Of a stretch of 64,000 nt of DNA, positions 41,600-50,445 are shown one piece after another. The position numbers and the translations under genes were made by a program. The first letter of the stretch is position 1. Each line of letters opens with the position of its first letter. Location of the stretch: assembly GCF_016865485.1 (NCBI RefSeq), contig NZ_AP024452.1:2378501-2442500 (forward strand), written 5' to 3'. This stretch comes from Luteitalea sp. TBR-22. GTDB lineage: Bacteria; Acidobacteriota; Vicinamibacteria; Vicinamibacterales; Vicinamibacteraceae. The notes beneath the pieces are model-generated. The model had not been told where the DNA came from and searched no databases. It was given only the letters and a program-made list of their open reading frames with translations.

Positions 41600-41660
41600 C
41601 CGGGCACCGGGCACCGGGGATCGGGCGCCGGGGATCGGGCACCGGGCGCCGGGCGTCCGA
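41600..41660. repeat. GGGCACC/GGGGATC heptamer repeat
   Basis: Eight or nine units of CGGGCAC, CGGGCGC and CGGGGAT between M28 peptidase and DUF411. Related to 5313 and 26258. Confidence 0.82.
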
Positions 41661-41670
41661 TGCGCGTGGC

Positions 41671-43086
41671 CTAGCGCGGCAGTGGCGTCTCCATCTCCGC
41701 CGCCGCCCAGGCGACCGCGGCGATGCCCGCCGCCGCCTTGGCGACCTCGCGCGGGTCGATGCGCTCGACCGTGTCGGCGGGCGTGTGGTGGATCACGAAG
41801 TACTTCGACGCATCGCCCGAGAGCGCCATGGTCGGCGTCTGCCCGAGCTGCGCGATGGGCCCGATGTCGGCGCCGCCGCCGCCGGGTCCCAGCGGCGGGA
41901 AGCCGATGGGGCGGAGGAGATCCACCACGTCGGCCATCATCTGGCGCGCCCGGTCGTTGCCGGTGAACCCGAGTCGCATGGGCTCGAACACGCCGATGTC
42001 CGACTCCAGTGCGAGCACGTGGGCGCCGGCGTCGGCCGCGAAGCCGTCGCGATAGGCCAGGCCGCCGCGCAGCCCGTTCTCCTCGTTGGTGAACAGCACG
42101 ACGCGCACGGTGCGCCGGGGCCGCATCCCGAGCTGGGCCATCAGCCGCGCGGCTTCCCAGGTGACGATGCAGCCGACGCCGTCGTCGGAGGCGCCGCCAG
42201 CCGGGTCCCACGAGTCGAAATGGCCCCCGAGCAGCACGACCTCCTCGGGGCGCTCACGCCCGGTGATCTCGCCGATCACGTTGGCCGAGTCGGCATCTGG
42301 CAGCGTCCGTGCCGCCATGCGCAGCCGGAGCGTCACGGGCACCGAGCGGGCGAGCAGGCGCGACAGGCGCTGGGCGTCCTCCACGGGAATGGCTGCGGCG
42401 GGGATCTGCGGGACGCCGGCCTGGTAGGTCAACGCGCCGGTGTGGGGCGTGCGCAGGCCGATGGGGCCGACCGAGCGCACGAGCGCGGCCACGGCCCCGT
42501 GTCGGGCGGCCTGGCTCGGGCCGATCGCCCGGTAGGCCACCGTCTGCCCGTAGGACGTGAAGGGCACGTCGAACAGCACGATGCGACCCCTGGCCTCGGC
42601 GGCGCGGGCGTTCAGCTCGTCGAAGCTCCGCACCACGAGCAGCGGTGCCGTGATGCCGTCGCCGGGCGTGCCGACACTGCCCCCGAGGCCGAGCATCACC
42701 AGAGGAGACGGGGCAGGCGTCACGAGCTCGAGCGACTCGTCTCCGCGTACCCAATGCGGGGCCCTGGTGGGTTGCAGCCTGACGCGATCGAGGCCGTCGC
42801 GACGCATCGCCTCGGCGGCCCAGTCGATGGCGAGTTCCAGGTTGCGCGAGCCGGTGAGTCGGCTGCCGAAGGTGTCGCAAAGTTCCGCGAGCCGATCCCA
42901 GCCTCGGCTGGTGGCCAGGCTCGCCTCGACGAGCCGCATGATGTCGGCGCTGATCGACCCCAACCACGCAGGCGCGGCCGGCTGGGCGACGGACGTGGCC
43001 GGCTGTGACTGGCCACGCGCGGCGCGCCCGCGCTCGGCGGCGGCGATGGCGGGGACGGTCGCGAGGAACTGGCGGCGGGTCGGCAT
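41671..43086 (-). CDS. Tat-exported M28 zinc aminopeptidase/carboxypeptidase
   Basis: 471 residues starting MPTRRQFLATVPAIAAAE, a twin-arginine signal. A PA-type insert (about 150-260, APLLVVRSFDELN) precedes the peptidase domain: LLGGHFDSWDPAGGASDDG gives the first zinc His and bridging Asp, TNEENGLRGG the catalytic and metal Glu, LESDIGVFEP an Asp, and IHHTPADTVERID the last zinc His. This is the pattern of plasma glutamate carboxypeptidase-like M28 enzymes, which release amino acids from peptides. Start at 43086, where the Tat signal opens and a GATAAT box lies 9 bases upstream. Confidence 0.9.
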   Translation of the reverse strand: MPTRRQFLATVPAIAAAERGRAARGQSQPATSVAQPAAPAWLGSISADIMRLVEASLATSRGWDRLAELCDTFGSRLTGSRNLELAIDWAAEAMRRDGLDRVRLQPTRAPHWVRGDESLELVTPAPSPLVMLGLGGSVGTPGDGITAPLLVVRSFDELNARAAEARGRIVLFDVPFTSYGQTVAYRAIGPSQAARHGAVAALVRSVGPIGLRTPHTGALTYQAGVPQIPAAAIPVEDAQRLSRLLARSVPVTLRLRMAARTLPDADSANVIGEITGRERPEEVVLLGGHFDSWDPAGGASDDGVGCIVTWEAARLMAQLGMRPRRTVRVVLFTNEENGLRGGLAYRDGFAADAGAHVLALESDIGVFEPMRLGFTGNDRARQMMADVVDLLRPIGFPPLGPGGGGADIGPIAQLGQTPTMALSGDASKYFVIHHTPADTVERIDPREVAKAAAGIAAVAWAAAEMETPLPR

Positions 43087-43095
43087 TGGCCCGCG

Positions 43096-43101
43096 ATTAT
43101 C
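43096..43101 (-). promoter_or_regulatory. -10-like GATAAT 9 bases before the M28 start
   Basis: Reads GATAATCGCGGGCCAATG on the minus strand, five of six to consensus and no ribosome site between; a leaderless promoter candidate. Confidence 0.45.
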
Positions 43102-43202
43102 CGCGAAAACGCCCGCCGGGCTCGCGCCAGCGTACGCCTCGAGCGAGGTGTTCGTCGCTGGATGTGACGCTTTGTCCTGTAGAGTCTTGCCGACCGCACC
43201 AC

Positions 43203-44975
43203 TTACGGGCGCCGGATGACATGCTCTCGATCGACGGTCAGGCCCGCGACCCTCTGGGTCACCCCGTCCGGCCAGGTGATCGTGGCGTCGACGGGGCCGG
43301 TCGCGGAGCCGAGTCCGATGTGCAGTCGGGTGTCCGAGGAAGACAGGTAGCTGCCGCCCGAACGCACCCGGCGCACGACCGGCGGCGCGCCAGGGAGGTC
43401 GACGCGTACCGACGCGCCGAGCGCGCGCCGATTGCCGGTTGCCGCCGCCAACGACAACCGCAGCCAGTGGCCGGTCGCGCTGGAGACGTTGCGCAGCAGC
43501 CGGACCGGCCCGCCGTTGTTGGTCACCAGCACGTCCACGCGCCCATCGAGGTCGATGTCGCCGAAGGCCGCGCCGCGGCTCACCTCCACGAGTTCGAGGC
43601 CCGGTCCTGCCTGGGTCGTCAGCTCCGTGAGGCGGACGGGCGGCGCGGGCGCCCGGCCAGCGGCCTTGGCCGCGACGCTGGCCGCGGGCCTCGTGGTGAA
43701 CAACTGGTTGCGCTGCCTGAACGGGTTGGGCGTCGCGCGCAGCGACGGGATCAGGTTCACCGCGCCGTTGGCGATGAACAACTCGAGCCACCCGTCGTTG
43801 TCGGCGTCGAACCAGTCGGCCCCGAAGCCGGTCATCATCGCCGTGGCCGACGACAGGCCGACGGCCGCCCTTCGATCCTCGAAGGCGCCGGTGCCGTCGT
43901 TCTCGTAGAGGACGAACGTCTCGCCGATGATGTTGGTCACCACCAGGTCGTCGTCGCCGTCACGGTCGTAGTCGCCGGCGGCGATGCCCATGCTGCCCTC
44001 CGGGCGCCCCGCGGCGTTGTACGCGGTCCCCGACAGCGGCCCGAGGTCCTCGAACGTGCCATCGTGCCGGTTGATCCAGAGCTGGTTCGGGGTGGCGTCG
44101 TTGGCGACGTAGATGTCAGGCCAGCCGTCGGCGTCGAAGTCGCTCACCGCGACGCCGAGCGCGTTGCCGTCGGCCCGGGTGAGGCCGGCCGCGGCGGTGA
44201 CGTCCTCGAAGGTGCCGTTGCCACGGTTGCGCAGCAGCCGATCCGGCACTGGCCGGTACGCCACGGGCGCACAGTAATCGCGCAGCCCAGCCGCCTCCAT
44301 GCACGGCTTGTTGCCGGCCGGCGTGAAATCCACGTAGTTGCCCACGAACAGGTCGAGGTCGCCGTCGCGGTCGTAGTCGACGAAGGCGGCCGCCGTGCTC
44401 CAGCGCGGGTCGTTCGCGCCGGCCTCCTGCGTCACGTCGCGGAAGCGGCCCTGGCCCTCGTTCCTGTACAGCACGTTGTCGCCGTAGGTCGTCACGTACA
44501 GGTCGACATCGCCGTCGCCGTCGTAGTCGCCTACCGCGGTGCCCATGCCCTGCGCCACGAGCCCGACGCCGGCCTGCGCGGTCACGTCGGTGAACCGCAG
44601 GGTGCCCCCCGGCTTCTCCAGGTCGTTCCGGAACAGGCGCGACGTCGCGGGCTCAGGTGCCCGCGACGCGGTGCCTGGCGTCAGATTCCCGGTCCCCGCA
44701 GCCGGTGCCCGGTCCTGCGCCGTCCCCGGCGCACCCTGCACCAGGAACACGTCGAGGTCGCCGTCATCGTCGTAGTCGAACAGCGCGGCACCAGCGCCCA
44801 TGATCTCGGTGAGCCAGTAGTCGCCACGCGCGCCGTTGTCGTGCACGAAGCGCAGGCCGGTGGCCTCGGCCACGTCCTCGAACCGGGGGCTGCCTGGCTG
44901 TTGGCCCGACAGCGCCAGCCCGCCGCCGACCGAGGCGACGATGACCAGCGTGGGCAGGAGCACGGTGCGCTTCAC
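43203..44975 (-). CDS. Secreted FG-GAP/ASPIC (UnbV, CRTAC1-like) protein
   Basis: 590 residues: signal segment LLPTLVIVASVGGGLALS, then seven-blade propeller of FG-GAP/VCBS repeats with calcium loops (DYDDDGDLDVFL, DYDGDGDVDLYV, DYDRDGDLDLFV, DFDADGWPDIYV, DYDRDGDDDLVV, DADNDGWLELFI, DIDLDGRVDVLV) and a C-terminal UnbV_ASPIC domain (LSLAAATGNRRALGASVRV). Extracellular, binding role; mechanism unknown. A low-complexity stretch between blades 1 and 2 (44640-44720) looks like an in-frame heptamer repeat. The GTG overlaps the stop of the TPR gene upstream (GTGA), a pairing common in Acidobacteria. Confidence 0.88.
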   Translation of the reverse strand: MKRTVLLPTLVIVASVGGGLALSGQQPGSPRFEDVAEATGLRFVHDNGARGDYWLTEIMGAGAALFDYDDDGDLDVFLVQGAPGTAQDRAPAAGTGNLTPGTASRAPEPATSRLFRNDLEKPGGTLRFTDVTAQAGVGLVAQGMGTAVGDYDGDGDVDLYVTTYGDNVLYRNEGQGRFRDVTQEAGANDPRWSTAAAFVDYDRDGDLDLFVGNYVDFTPAGNKPCMEAAGLRDYCAPVAYRPVPDRLLRNRGNGTFEDVTAAAGLTRADGNALGVAVSDFDADGWPDIYVANDATPNQLWINRHDGTFEDLGPLSGTAYNAAGRPEGSMGIAAGDYDRDGDDDLVVTNIIGETFVLYENDGTGAFEDRRAAVGLSSATAMMTGFGADWFDADNDGWLELFIANGAVNLIPSLRATPNPFRQRNQLFTTRPAASVAAKAAGRAPAPPVRLTELTTQAGPGLELVEVSRGAAFGDIDLDGRVDVLVTNNGGPVRLLRNVSSATGHWLRLSLAAATGNRRALGASVRVDLPGAPPVVRRVRSGGSYLSSSDTRLHIGLGSATGPVDATITWPDGVTQRVAGLTVDREHVIRRP

Positions 44976-46354
44976 TTGAGCCTCTGAAGGTCGCGCTCGA
45001 TGGCCGCGGCCAGGTCGGCCTGCCCGTGCCGACGGGCCCGCGCCAGGGCGTCCTCGCCGAGGCGGCGCGCGCCCGCGGCGTCGCCCTTGCGAGCAAGGAC
45101 CGCGCTCGCGGCGTAGACGTACCGCACGCTCTCCGCATCGTCGGGTGAGGCCAGTGGCACCAGCACCGCGAGGGCCTCGTCGAGTTGGCCGCGGCTGACG
45201 AGCGCGCGCGCGAGGTTGAAGTGGAAGCCGCGTTGTCGCGGCATGGCCGCCGCAGCGGCCCGGTATCCGGCCTCTGCCTCTGCCGCCTGGCCGGTGGTCT
45301 CGGCAATCAGCCCGAGAGCGTTGTGGGCCTCGGCATCCTGCGGATTGGCCGCGATGGCCAGCCGCAGGATGGCCTGCGCCCGCGCCGGTTCCTTCAGCGC
45401 GAGCAGCGCGAGGCCGAAGGCGTGATGCGCCTCGGCGAGCTGCGTGCCGCTGGCGACCACCGCCTGGTAGTGCGACTCGGCCTTCGGCAGGTTGCCGGTC
45501 CGTCCGTAGAGCGTGATCAGGTTCACGCGTGCTTGCAGGAGGTCGGGGTTCTTCGCCACCGCCTCCTCGTGCAGGACGATGGCCGGGGCGGCATCTGCGC
45601 GTGAGGCTTCGTCGATGCCCCGCTGCAGGAGCGCCGACGCGTCGGTGCGCACCGACGCCAGGCGAGCCGAGTAGGGGTCGGGTGGCATCGGCCAGCACGC
45701 CAGGCATTGCTGCTGACGGGCGATCGAGACCCGCGCCGCGTCCATCTCGCCGGCCTTGCGCTGGAGCAGGGCCAGCGCGTAATGGGCGGCGCCGAACGTC
45801 GGCACCAGCGCCACCGCCCGCTCGAACTCGGCGCGCGCACGTGTCGGGTCGCCCGATGCCACCGCGACGCGGCCGAGGCCATAACGCGCGGCAGGCTCGG
45901 CTTCGGCCATCTGCACGGCGCGTTCGTAGGCCTTGCGTGCCTCTTCGAGCCGCGCCTGCTCGAGCAGCGCGTCGGCGTACCGCAACAGCAGGAGCGGGGT
46001 GGGGGAGAGCGCTGCGGCGCGGGCATACGCGGTGACCGCCGTGTCGTGACGGCCCATGCGGGTGGCGAGCACGCCCGAGAGCGCCCACCATGTCACGTCG
46101 TCCGGGGCGAGCCGCTGCGCCTCGGCGTATGCCTGCGCGGCGAGTTCGTACTGTTCCCAGGCGTGCAGCACCAGCGCCAGTTCGCCGACGGCGGTTGCAT
46201 CGGCTGGCCTGGCCGCCACGGCGTCGCGGGCGGCGCCGATCTGGGTGCGTGCGTCGGGAGGGTAGCTGTCGAGGGGCACGCTGCGCCAGTCCGCGGGCGC
46301 CTGCAGGGCCAGCGTGCCGGCCAGCAGCAGGGGGGCGAACGGGAGGACGGCCAC
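44972..46354 (-). CDS. Secreted TPR-repeat protein
   Basis: 460 residues: signal LPFAPLLLAGTLALQA and about nine tetratricopeptide repeats (for example EQYELAAQAYAEAQRLAPDD, RARAEFERAVALVPTFGAAH, AQAILRLAIAANPQDAEAHN), which form a protein-binding superhelix. It is translationally coupled to the ASPIC protein, so the two probably act as a pair in the periplasm or outside the cell. No enzymatic motif. GTG start; a TGTAAT box lies 6 bases upstream, leaving no room for a ribosome site. Confidence 0.86.
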   Translation of the reverse strand: MAVLPFAPLLLAGTLALQAPADWRSVPLDSYPPDARTQIGAARDAVAARPADATAVGELALVLHAWEQYELAAQAYAEAQRLAPDDVTWWALSGVLATRMGRHDTAVTAYARAAALSPTPLLLLRYADALLEQARLEEARKAYERAVQMAEAEPAARYGLGRVAVASGDPTRARAEFERAVALVPTFGAAHYALALLQRKAGEMDAARVSIARQQQCLACWPMPPDPYSARLASVRTDASALLQRGIDEASRADAAPAIVLHEEAVAKNPDLLQARVNLITLYGRTGNLPKAESHYQAVVASGTQLAEAHHAFGLALLALKEPARAQAILRLAIAANPQDAEAHNALGLIAETTGQAAEAEAGYRAAAAAMPRQRGFHFNLARALVSRGQLDEALAVLVPLASPDDAESVRYVYAASAVLARKGDAAGARRLGEDALARARRHGQADLAAAIERDLQRLK

Positions 46355-46360
46355 GACGGC

Positions 46361-46366
46361 ATTACA
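46361..46366 (-). promoter_or_regulatory. -10-like TGTAAT 6 bases before the TPR gene
   Basis: GCTGTAAT-GCCGTC-GTG on the minus strand: five of six to consensus; leaderless candidate. Confidence 0.45.
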
Positions 46367-46497
46367 GCATGGATGCGGCCGGGAACTGGGAGCTGCGGTG
46401 CTGGGTGCCCAGGGCGGTCGGTAGTGATGGGGCGCTGTGCGCCTGCCCCTCCTCCCTCACCACGTCGCGCTCCATGTCGCTCGGCCTCAGGACGGAC

Positions 46498-46572
46498 GTC
46501 CCTCGTCCCTTGCTCTCTCCTCCCTTGTCCCTGGCCGCCCTCGTGACTCGTCCCCTCGTCCCTGTTCCCTTG
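46498..46572. repeat. CCCTCGT/CCCTTGT degenerate repeat
   Basis: Eight or so units of GTCCCTC, GTCCCTT and TCCCTTG with period about seven to eight. Confidence 0.6.
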
Positions 46573-46582
46573 GACCGCTACA

Positions 46583-46620
46583 AGAAAAACGCCCCGGCAC
46601 CCTCTCGGGTACCGGGGCGA
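46583..46620 (-). terminator. Rho-independent terminator of the second receptor gene
   Basis: On the minus strand CGCCCCGGTACCC-GAGA-GGGTGCCGGGGCG followed by TTTTTCTT. Strong stem and T-tract about 70 bases after the receptor stop. Confidence 0.92.
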
Positions 46621-46688
46621 AGTCACCCCGCGTGGGGAGACGTCAGAGCTTGGTGGGACGGCCGGCTCGGAGAGCCGGCCCTACCCAT

Positions 46689-49600
46689 TTAGAACGCGAA
46701 GCGCAGGCCGAGCTGCACGCGCCGCGGGTTGCGGGCGAGCGAACGGATGCGCATGAAGTTCGGGTCGGTCAGGCCGGTGACCGGGTTCCCCCACTGCGTG
46801 TGGTTGAACACGTTGGTCGACTCCGCACGGAACTCCATGCGGTAGCGGCCGATCGGGAACGCCTTGAAGAGCGAGAAGTCGAGGTTCCAGTTCGCGGGTC
46901 CGCGGAAGGCGTTGCGGCCCGAGTTGCCCCAGCGGTTGCCGGGCTGGCTGAACTGCGACGGGTCGTACCACGGCTCGTTCGGGCCGGCCGTACCGAAGCC
47001 ACCCTTGAGCTCGCCCGTCACCTGGGCCGACTGGAAGCCGCCGACCTGCTGGAGCAGGCCGTTGTCACCGCCCACCGAGAACGGCGTGCCCGAGACCCAC
47101 GACGCGATGCCGTTGACCTGCCACGCGCCGAGGAGCGTGTACAGGGCGCCGCCCTGATCCTTGAAGAAGGGCAGCTCGTACACGAAGCCCATCTGGAGCA
47201 TGTGCGGACGGTCGTAGCCGGCGCGCGCGTAGTTGCGGGCGATCTGCGAGGGCTGGTTCCACGTCAGGCCCACCCAGCCGTCGTCGTCGGTCTCGTTGAG
47301 CGCCTTCGAGAAGGTGTAGGCGCCCTTGAGGAGCAGGCCGTTCTTGAACGGGCGGTTCAGGGCCATCTGCAGCGAGTGGTAGCGCGCCTTGGTGCGCGAC
47401 CCCCACGACAGGATGCTGGCGTTGCCCGCCTGGGTGAAGTACTGGCGGTTGACGTTGCCGCCGGACTCGGCCCAGTTCAGGTTCAGGTCGGCGTAGCCGT
47501 TGTTGGTGGCGGTGCCCACGTAGCCCGTGCTCAGCGAGAGGTCACCGGGGAGGCGGCGCTCGATGAACACGTTCCAGGAGTCGATCGTGCCGCGCTCGAT
47601 GTTGCCGGCCTCGGGCGAGCGCATGTCGACGCCGCGCGGGAGCGGCACGTTGCCGCTGGCCACGTCGGGGTTCGGGGCGCCCGGGATGCCGTTGGCGAGC
47701 GAGCCGTAGGGGATGAACCCGTTCGGGCCGGCGCCGGTGTAGGCGATCGTCAGCGGGTAGAAGCCGCGCATCGGGCGCGACCACGGCATCGGGTTGAACG
47801 TACGGCCGTAGCCGGCGCGCAGCACCGTGTCGTCGTTCAGGCGGTAGGCAGCGCCGAGGCGCGGCGCGAACAGGCCCTTCGACGGGTTGAGACCGTTGAG
47901 CTCTTCAGGGTTGCCACCGACGCCACCGAGGCGCACGGTGAAGGTGCTCAGGTCGAGCTGCTCGATGCCGCGGCTCTCACGGCTCATGAGCGGGTAGTAC
48001 TCGTAACGCAGACCGGCGTTGACCGTCAGCTTGTCGTTCACCTGCCAGCGGTCGTTGATGTACACGCCGAACTGGTTCTCGCGACCCGTCATCTTCTCGA
48101 ACTGCACCGACTTGCCGAAGTCGCTCATCAGGCCGAGCTGGAACGCCGCGTAGTTGTTCCACGCCAGCGTGGCATAGCCGGGCACGCCGGTGATGCCGCC
48201 GCCGAAGTTGAAGTTGCCGCGCGGGTTGTTGATCTCCGGCTGCCAGTGGTCGAGGCCGAGCTTGACGTAGTCGAAGCCCGAGCGGATCTCGTGCTTGCCC
48301 GCGACCTTGGTCACGTTGGTCGAGAACGTGTAGTTGACCTCGTCACGCGTCACCGGCGTCCAGCCGGCGTTGTTGCCGAGCGTCGACACACCGGGGTTGA
48401 AGGCCGGCATGCCCGAGTAGTAGTCGAGGTACTCGCCCGTCGAACCGGGGCCCGTCACGCCGGCGTTGTTGGTGCCGGGGATGCGGAACACGTCGAGGCC
48501 GTAGTTGGTGCCGAAGTCAGGCCCCTGCGACTGGTGCGTCATGTTGTTGTAGCCGAACGTGGCGTCCCAGATGAGGGTCGGGGTGATCGTGTAGGTCTGG
48601 CCGACCGACCACACCTTCACGGTCGTGTCGCCGCCACCGGCTTCCTCGAACGGCAGGTAGAACAGGTCCTGCACCGAGGCGATCATGGTCGAGTACTTGC
48701 CCCAGATCTGGTTGGCCGCCGTGCGGTTCCAGTTGACCTTGAAGTCGAGGTTGTCGCGCTTGGCCTCGGGGAAGCGGGCGATCTCGTAGTTGTTCTGCGT
48801 GCCGTTGTTGGTACCGGTCGCGTTCGGCAGCGGGTAGAGCGCCTGGATGGCGCGCGACTGCGTCGACATGCGCTCCATCGGGATCTGCGCATTGGCAAAC
48901 TCGGTACGGCCCGCGCCGGTGGCGGGGTCGCCCGTGTTCGGGTCGTACAGGCGGAAGTTCGGGTTGAACGCGAGCACCTCGCTGAAGTCGCCGTTGCGCA
49001 TCCGCGCGGTCGGCACCGTGTAGATGTCGATGCGCGAGTTCTTCTCGAGGTTGCGCTCCCAGCCGCCGAAGTAGAACAGGCGGTTCTTCTTGATCGGGCC
49101 ACCCACCGTGCCGCCGAGGATGTCGACGCTGGAGTTCGGGTTGTCGGCCGCCGAGAAGTAGGCCTGACGCGCGTTGAACTCATCCTGGTTGCGGAAGTAG
49201 AAGGCCGAGCCGCGGAGCTCGTTGGTGCCCGACTTGGTGGCCACCGAGACCGCCGCGCCGCCCGTCATGCCCTGGCTGGCGTCGAACGAGTTGGTCGAGA
49301 TGTTGACCGTCTCGATCGTCTCCACCGGCGCCACGTAGCCCACGTGGTGCGGCAGCCACACGTTGATGGAGGCCGCGCCGTCGATACGGGTCACGTTGTT
49401 GTTGCGGTTGGTGCCGTTGACGTTGGTCGTCAGCGCGCGGCCCGGCGTGTCGGTCTGCGCGTTCTGGAAACCGACCGGCGTCGCGCCGGGCACCAGGTTC
49501 ATCAGGCCCTGGTAGTTGCGGTACTGGTTCAGCGGGAGGTTGACCACGTCGGCCGGCTTGAGGTTCACCGACACGTCGGCCTTGTCCGTCTTCAGGAGGG

Positions 49601-49991
49601 CCGCCTCGGTCGTGACCGTCACCGACTCGGTCAGCGCGCCGACCTCGAGCTTCGCGTCCACACGCGACGTCTCGTTCTGCGCCACCGGCAGGCCGGTCTG
49701 GATGTACTCCTTGAAGCCCTGCAGGGAGGCCTTCACCGTGTAGGTGCCGGGCTGCAGGTTGCGGATCGCATAGGCGCCAGTCTCGTCGGTCACACCGGAG
49801 ACCTCGAGACCAGTGCCCTGGTTGATGACCGTGACGGTGGCGCCAGGGATGGCAGCGCCAGAGTCATCGACGACCGTACCGGCAATCGTGCCGTACAGGG
49901 CTTGCGCCGAGACATTCGCGGGAAGCAGCGTCATTGCTGCCGCCATCACGATGGCCAGGCCTCGAGCTAGAAGGGTTCGAACAGGGGTCAC
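46689..49991 (-). CDS. TonB-dependent receptor with carboxypeptidase-regulatory-like domain
   Basis: 1100-residue outer-membrane protein: signal (LAIVMAAAMTLLPANVSA), carboxypeptidase-regulatory-like domain (GTIAGTVVDDSGAAIPGATV, residues about 34-115), plug (about 120-230; NNNVTRIDGAASINVWLPHH, GGAAVSVATKSGTNELRG) and barrel ending VQLGLRFAF with terminal Phe. Same architecture as the receptor at 28230 but divergent, so they should import different ligands. The GTG start has GGAGG at 6 bases. An operator-like AGGTTGCACCA lies 43 bases upstream. TPR and ASPIC genes are downstream beyond a terminator. Confidence 0.93.
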   Translation of the reverse strand: MTPVRTLLARGLAIVMAAAMTLLPANVSAQALYGTIAGTVVDDSGAAIPGATVTVINQGTGLEVSGVTDETGAYAIRNLQPGTYTVKASLQGFKEYIQTGLPVAQNETSRVDAKLEVGALTESVTVTTEAALLKTDKADVSVNLKPADVVNLPLNQYRNYQGLMNLVPGATPVGFQNAQTDTPGRALTTNVNGTNRNNNVTRIDGAASINVWLPHHVGYVAPVETIETVNISTNSFDASQGMTGGAAVSVATKSGTNELRGSAFYFRNQDEFNARQAYFSAADNPNSSVDILGGTVGGPIKKNRLFYFGGWERNLEKNSRIDIYTVPTARMRNGDFSEVLAFNPNFRLYDPNTGDPATGAGRTEFANAQIPMERMSTQSRAIQALYPLPNATGTNNGTQNNYEIARFPEAKRDNLDFKVNWNRTAANQIWGKYSTMIASVQDLFYLPFEEAGGGDTTVKVWSVGQTYTITPTLIWDATFGYNNMTHQSQGPDFGTNYGLDVFRIPGTNNAGVTGPGSTGEYLDYYSGMPAFNPGVSTLGNNAGWTPVTRDEVNYTFSTNVTKVAGKHEIRSGFDYVKLGLDHWQPEINNPRGNFNFGGGITGVPGYATLAWNNYAAFQLGLMSDFGKSVQFEKMTGRENQFGVYINDRWQVNDKLTVNAGLRYEYYPLMSRESRGIEQLDLSTFTVRLGGVGGNPEELNGLNPSKGLFAPRLGAAYRLNDDTVLRAGYGRTFNPMPWSRPMRGFYPLTIAYTGAGPNGFIPYGSLANGIPGAPNPDVASGNVPLPRGVDMRSPEAGNIERGTIDSWNVFIERRLPGDLSLSTGYVGTATNNGYADLNLNWAESGGNVNRQYFTQAGNASILSWGSRTKARYHSLQMALNRPFKNGLLLKGAYTFSKALNETDDDGWVGLTWNQPSQIARNYARAGYDRPHMLQMGFVYELPFFKDQGGALYTLLGAWQVNGIASWVSGTPFSVGGDNGLLQQVGGFQSAQVTGELKGGFGTAGPNEPWYDPSQFSQPGNRWGNSGRNAFRGPANWNLDFSLFKAFPIGRYRMEFRAESTNVFNHTQWGNPVTGLTDPNFMRIRSLARNPRRVQLGLRFAF

Positions 49992-50033
49992 TCACACCTC
50001 CGAATAGGGGGTTGTACAGACAGCGACCGTTGA

Positions 50034-50044
50034 TGGTGCAACCT
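50034..50044 (-). promoter_or_regulatory. Operator-like site AGGTTGCACCA upstream of the receptor
   Basis: Minus strand CGTAAAGGTTGCACCATC; 13 of the first 16 bases agree with the site at 13412 (CGCAAAGGTATGACCA). It would overlap the receptor's likely -35 box. Confidence 0.45.
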
Positions 50045-50432
50045 TTACGCCACTCGTCTGTAACAAGTGTCCAAAATGACCCGGAATCGTTAACTCGTTG
50101 TCTGGCAGGTAGTTGACCCGCGCGTGGCGGCTAATGCAAATGCATGAGTTCAGCCCGCGGGCGACGCGGCGGTCGGGATCTTCGGCGGATTGGATCGGGC
50201 CGCTCCGGATTCTTGAAGTGGTTCGGCCACTTTGCTCGTTTGCATCATCTGGGGACAAACGGGAGGTCACGCGTGCCGGGCACGGAGGGCCAAGCCCCGG
50301 CCCGCGTCCTCGGACGGCAGACAGCACCGGTCCTGCGCCGAGGCGAGCGTTGGGCGGCCCACCTGACCCCCGGGGCCGGTGGGCCGGCCCCCGTGAGCAG
50401 GATTCCCCGAATTGCTGGACAAGCGGGTGCGC

Positions 50433-50438
50433 TACGCT
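50433..50438 (+). promoter_or_regulatory. -10-like TACGCT 7 bases before the DUF6807 gene
   Basis: TACGCT-GCCGGCC-ATG; weak match (TAnnnT) but in the same position as the boxes at 23176 and 62718, with no ribosome site. Confidence 0.3.
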
Positions 50439-50445
50439 GCCGGCC

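Larger units (their letters stand above)
46355..46688. other. 334-base gap: promoter, CCCTCGT repeat, terminator
   Basis: From right to left on the minus strand: a GGCCGGCTC-GGA-GAGCCGGCC hairpin next to the receptor stop (46660-46683), the receptor terminator (46583-46620), a GGGACGAG/GGGACAAG repeat (46498-46572), and the TPR gene promoter (46361). No gene. Confidence 0.6.
49992..50445. other. 454-base divergent gap with operator-like site
   Basis: Contains the receptor ribosome site, an operator-like site (50034), a possible -35/-10 pair for the receptor (TTGCAC, 17 bases, TGTACA, minus strand) overlapping it, and about 250 bases of GC-rich sequence before the DUF6807 gene in which I see no gene or repeat. 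Confidence 0.55.

Noticed and set aside
46437-49970. 1177-codon plus-strand ORF opposite the second receptor
   Set aside because: Same reason: antisense shadow of a well-defined TonB-dependent receptor.
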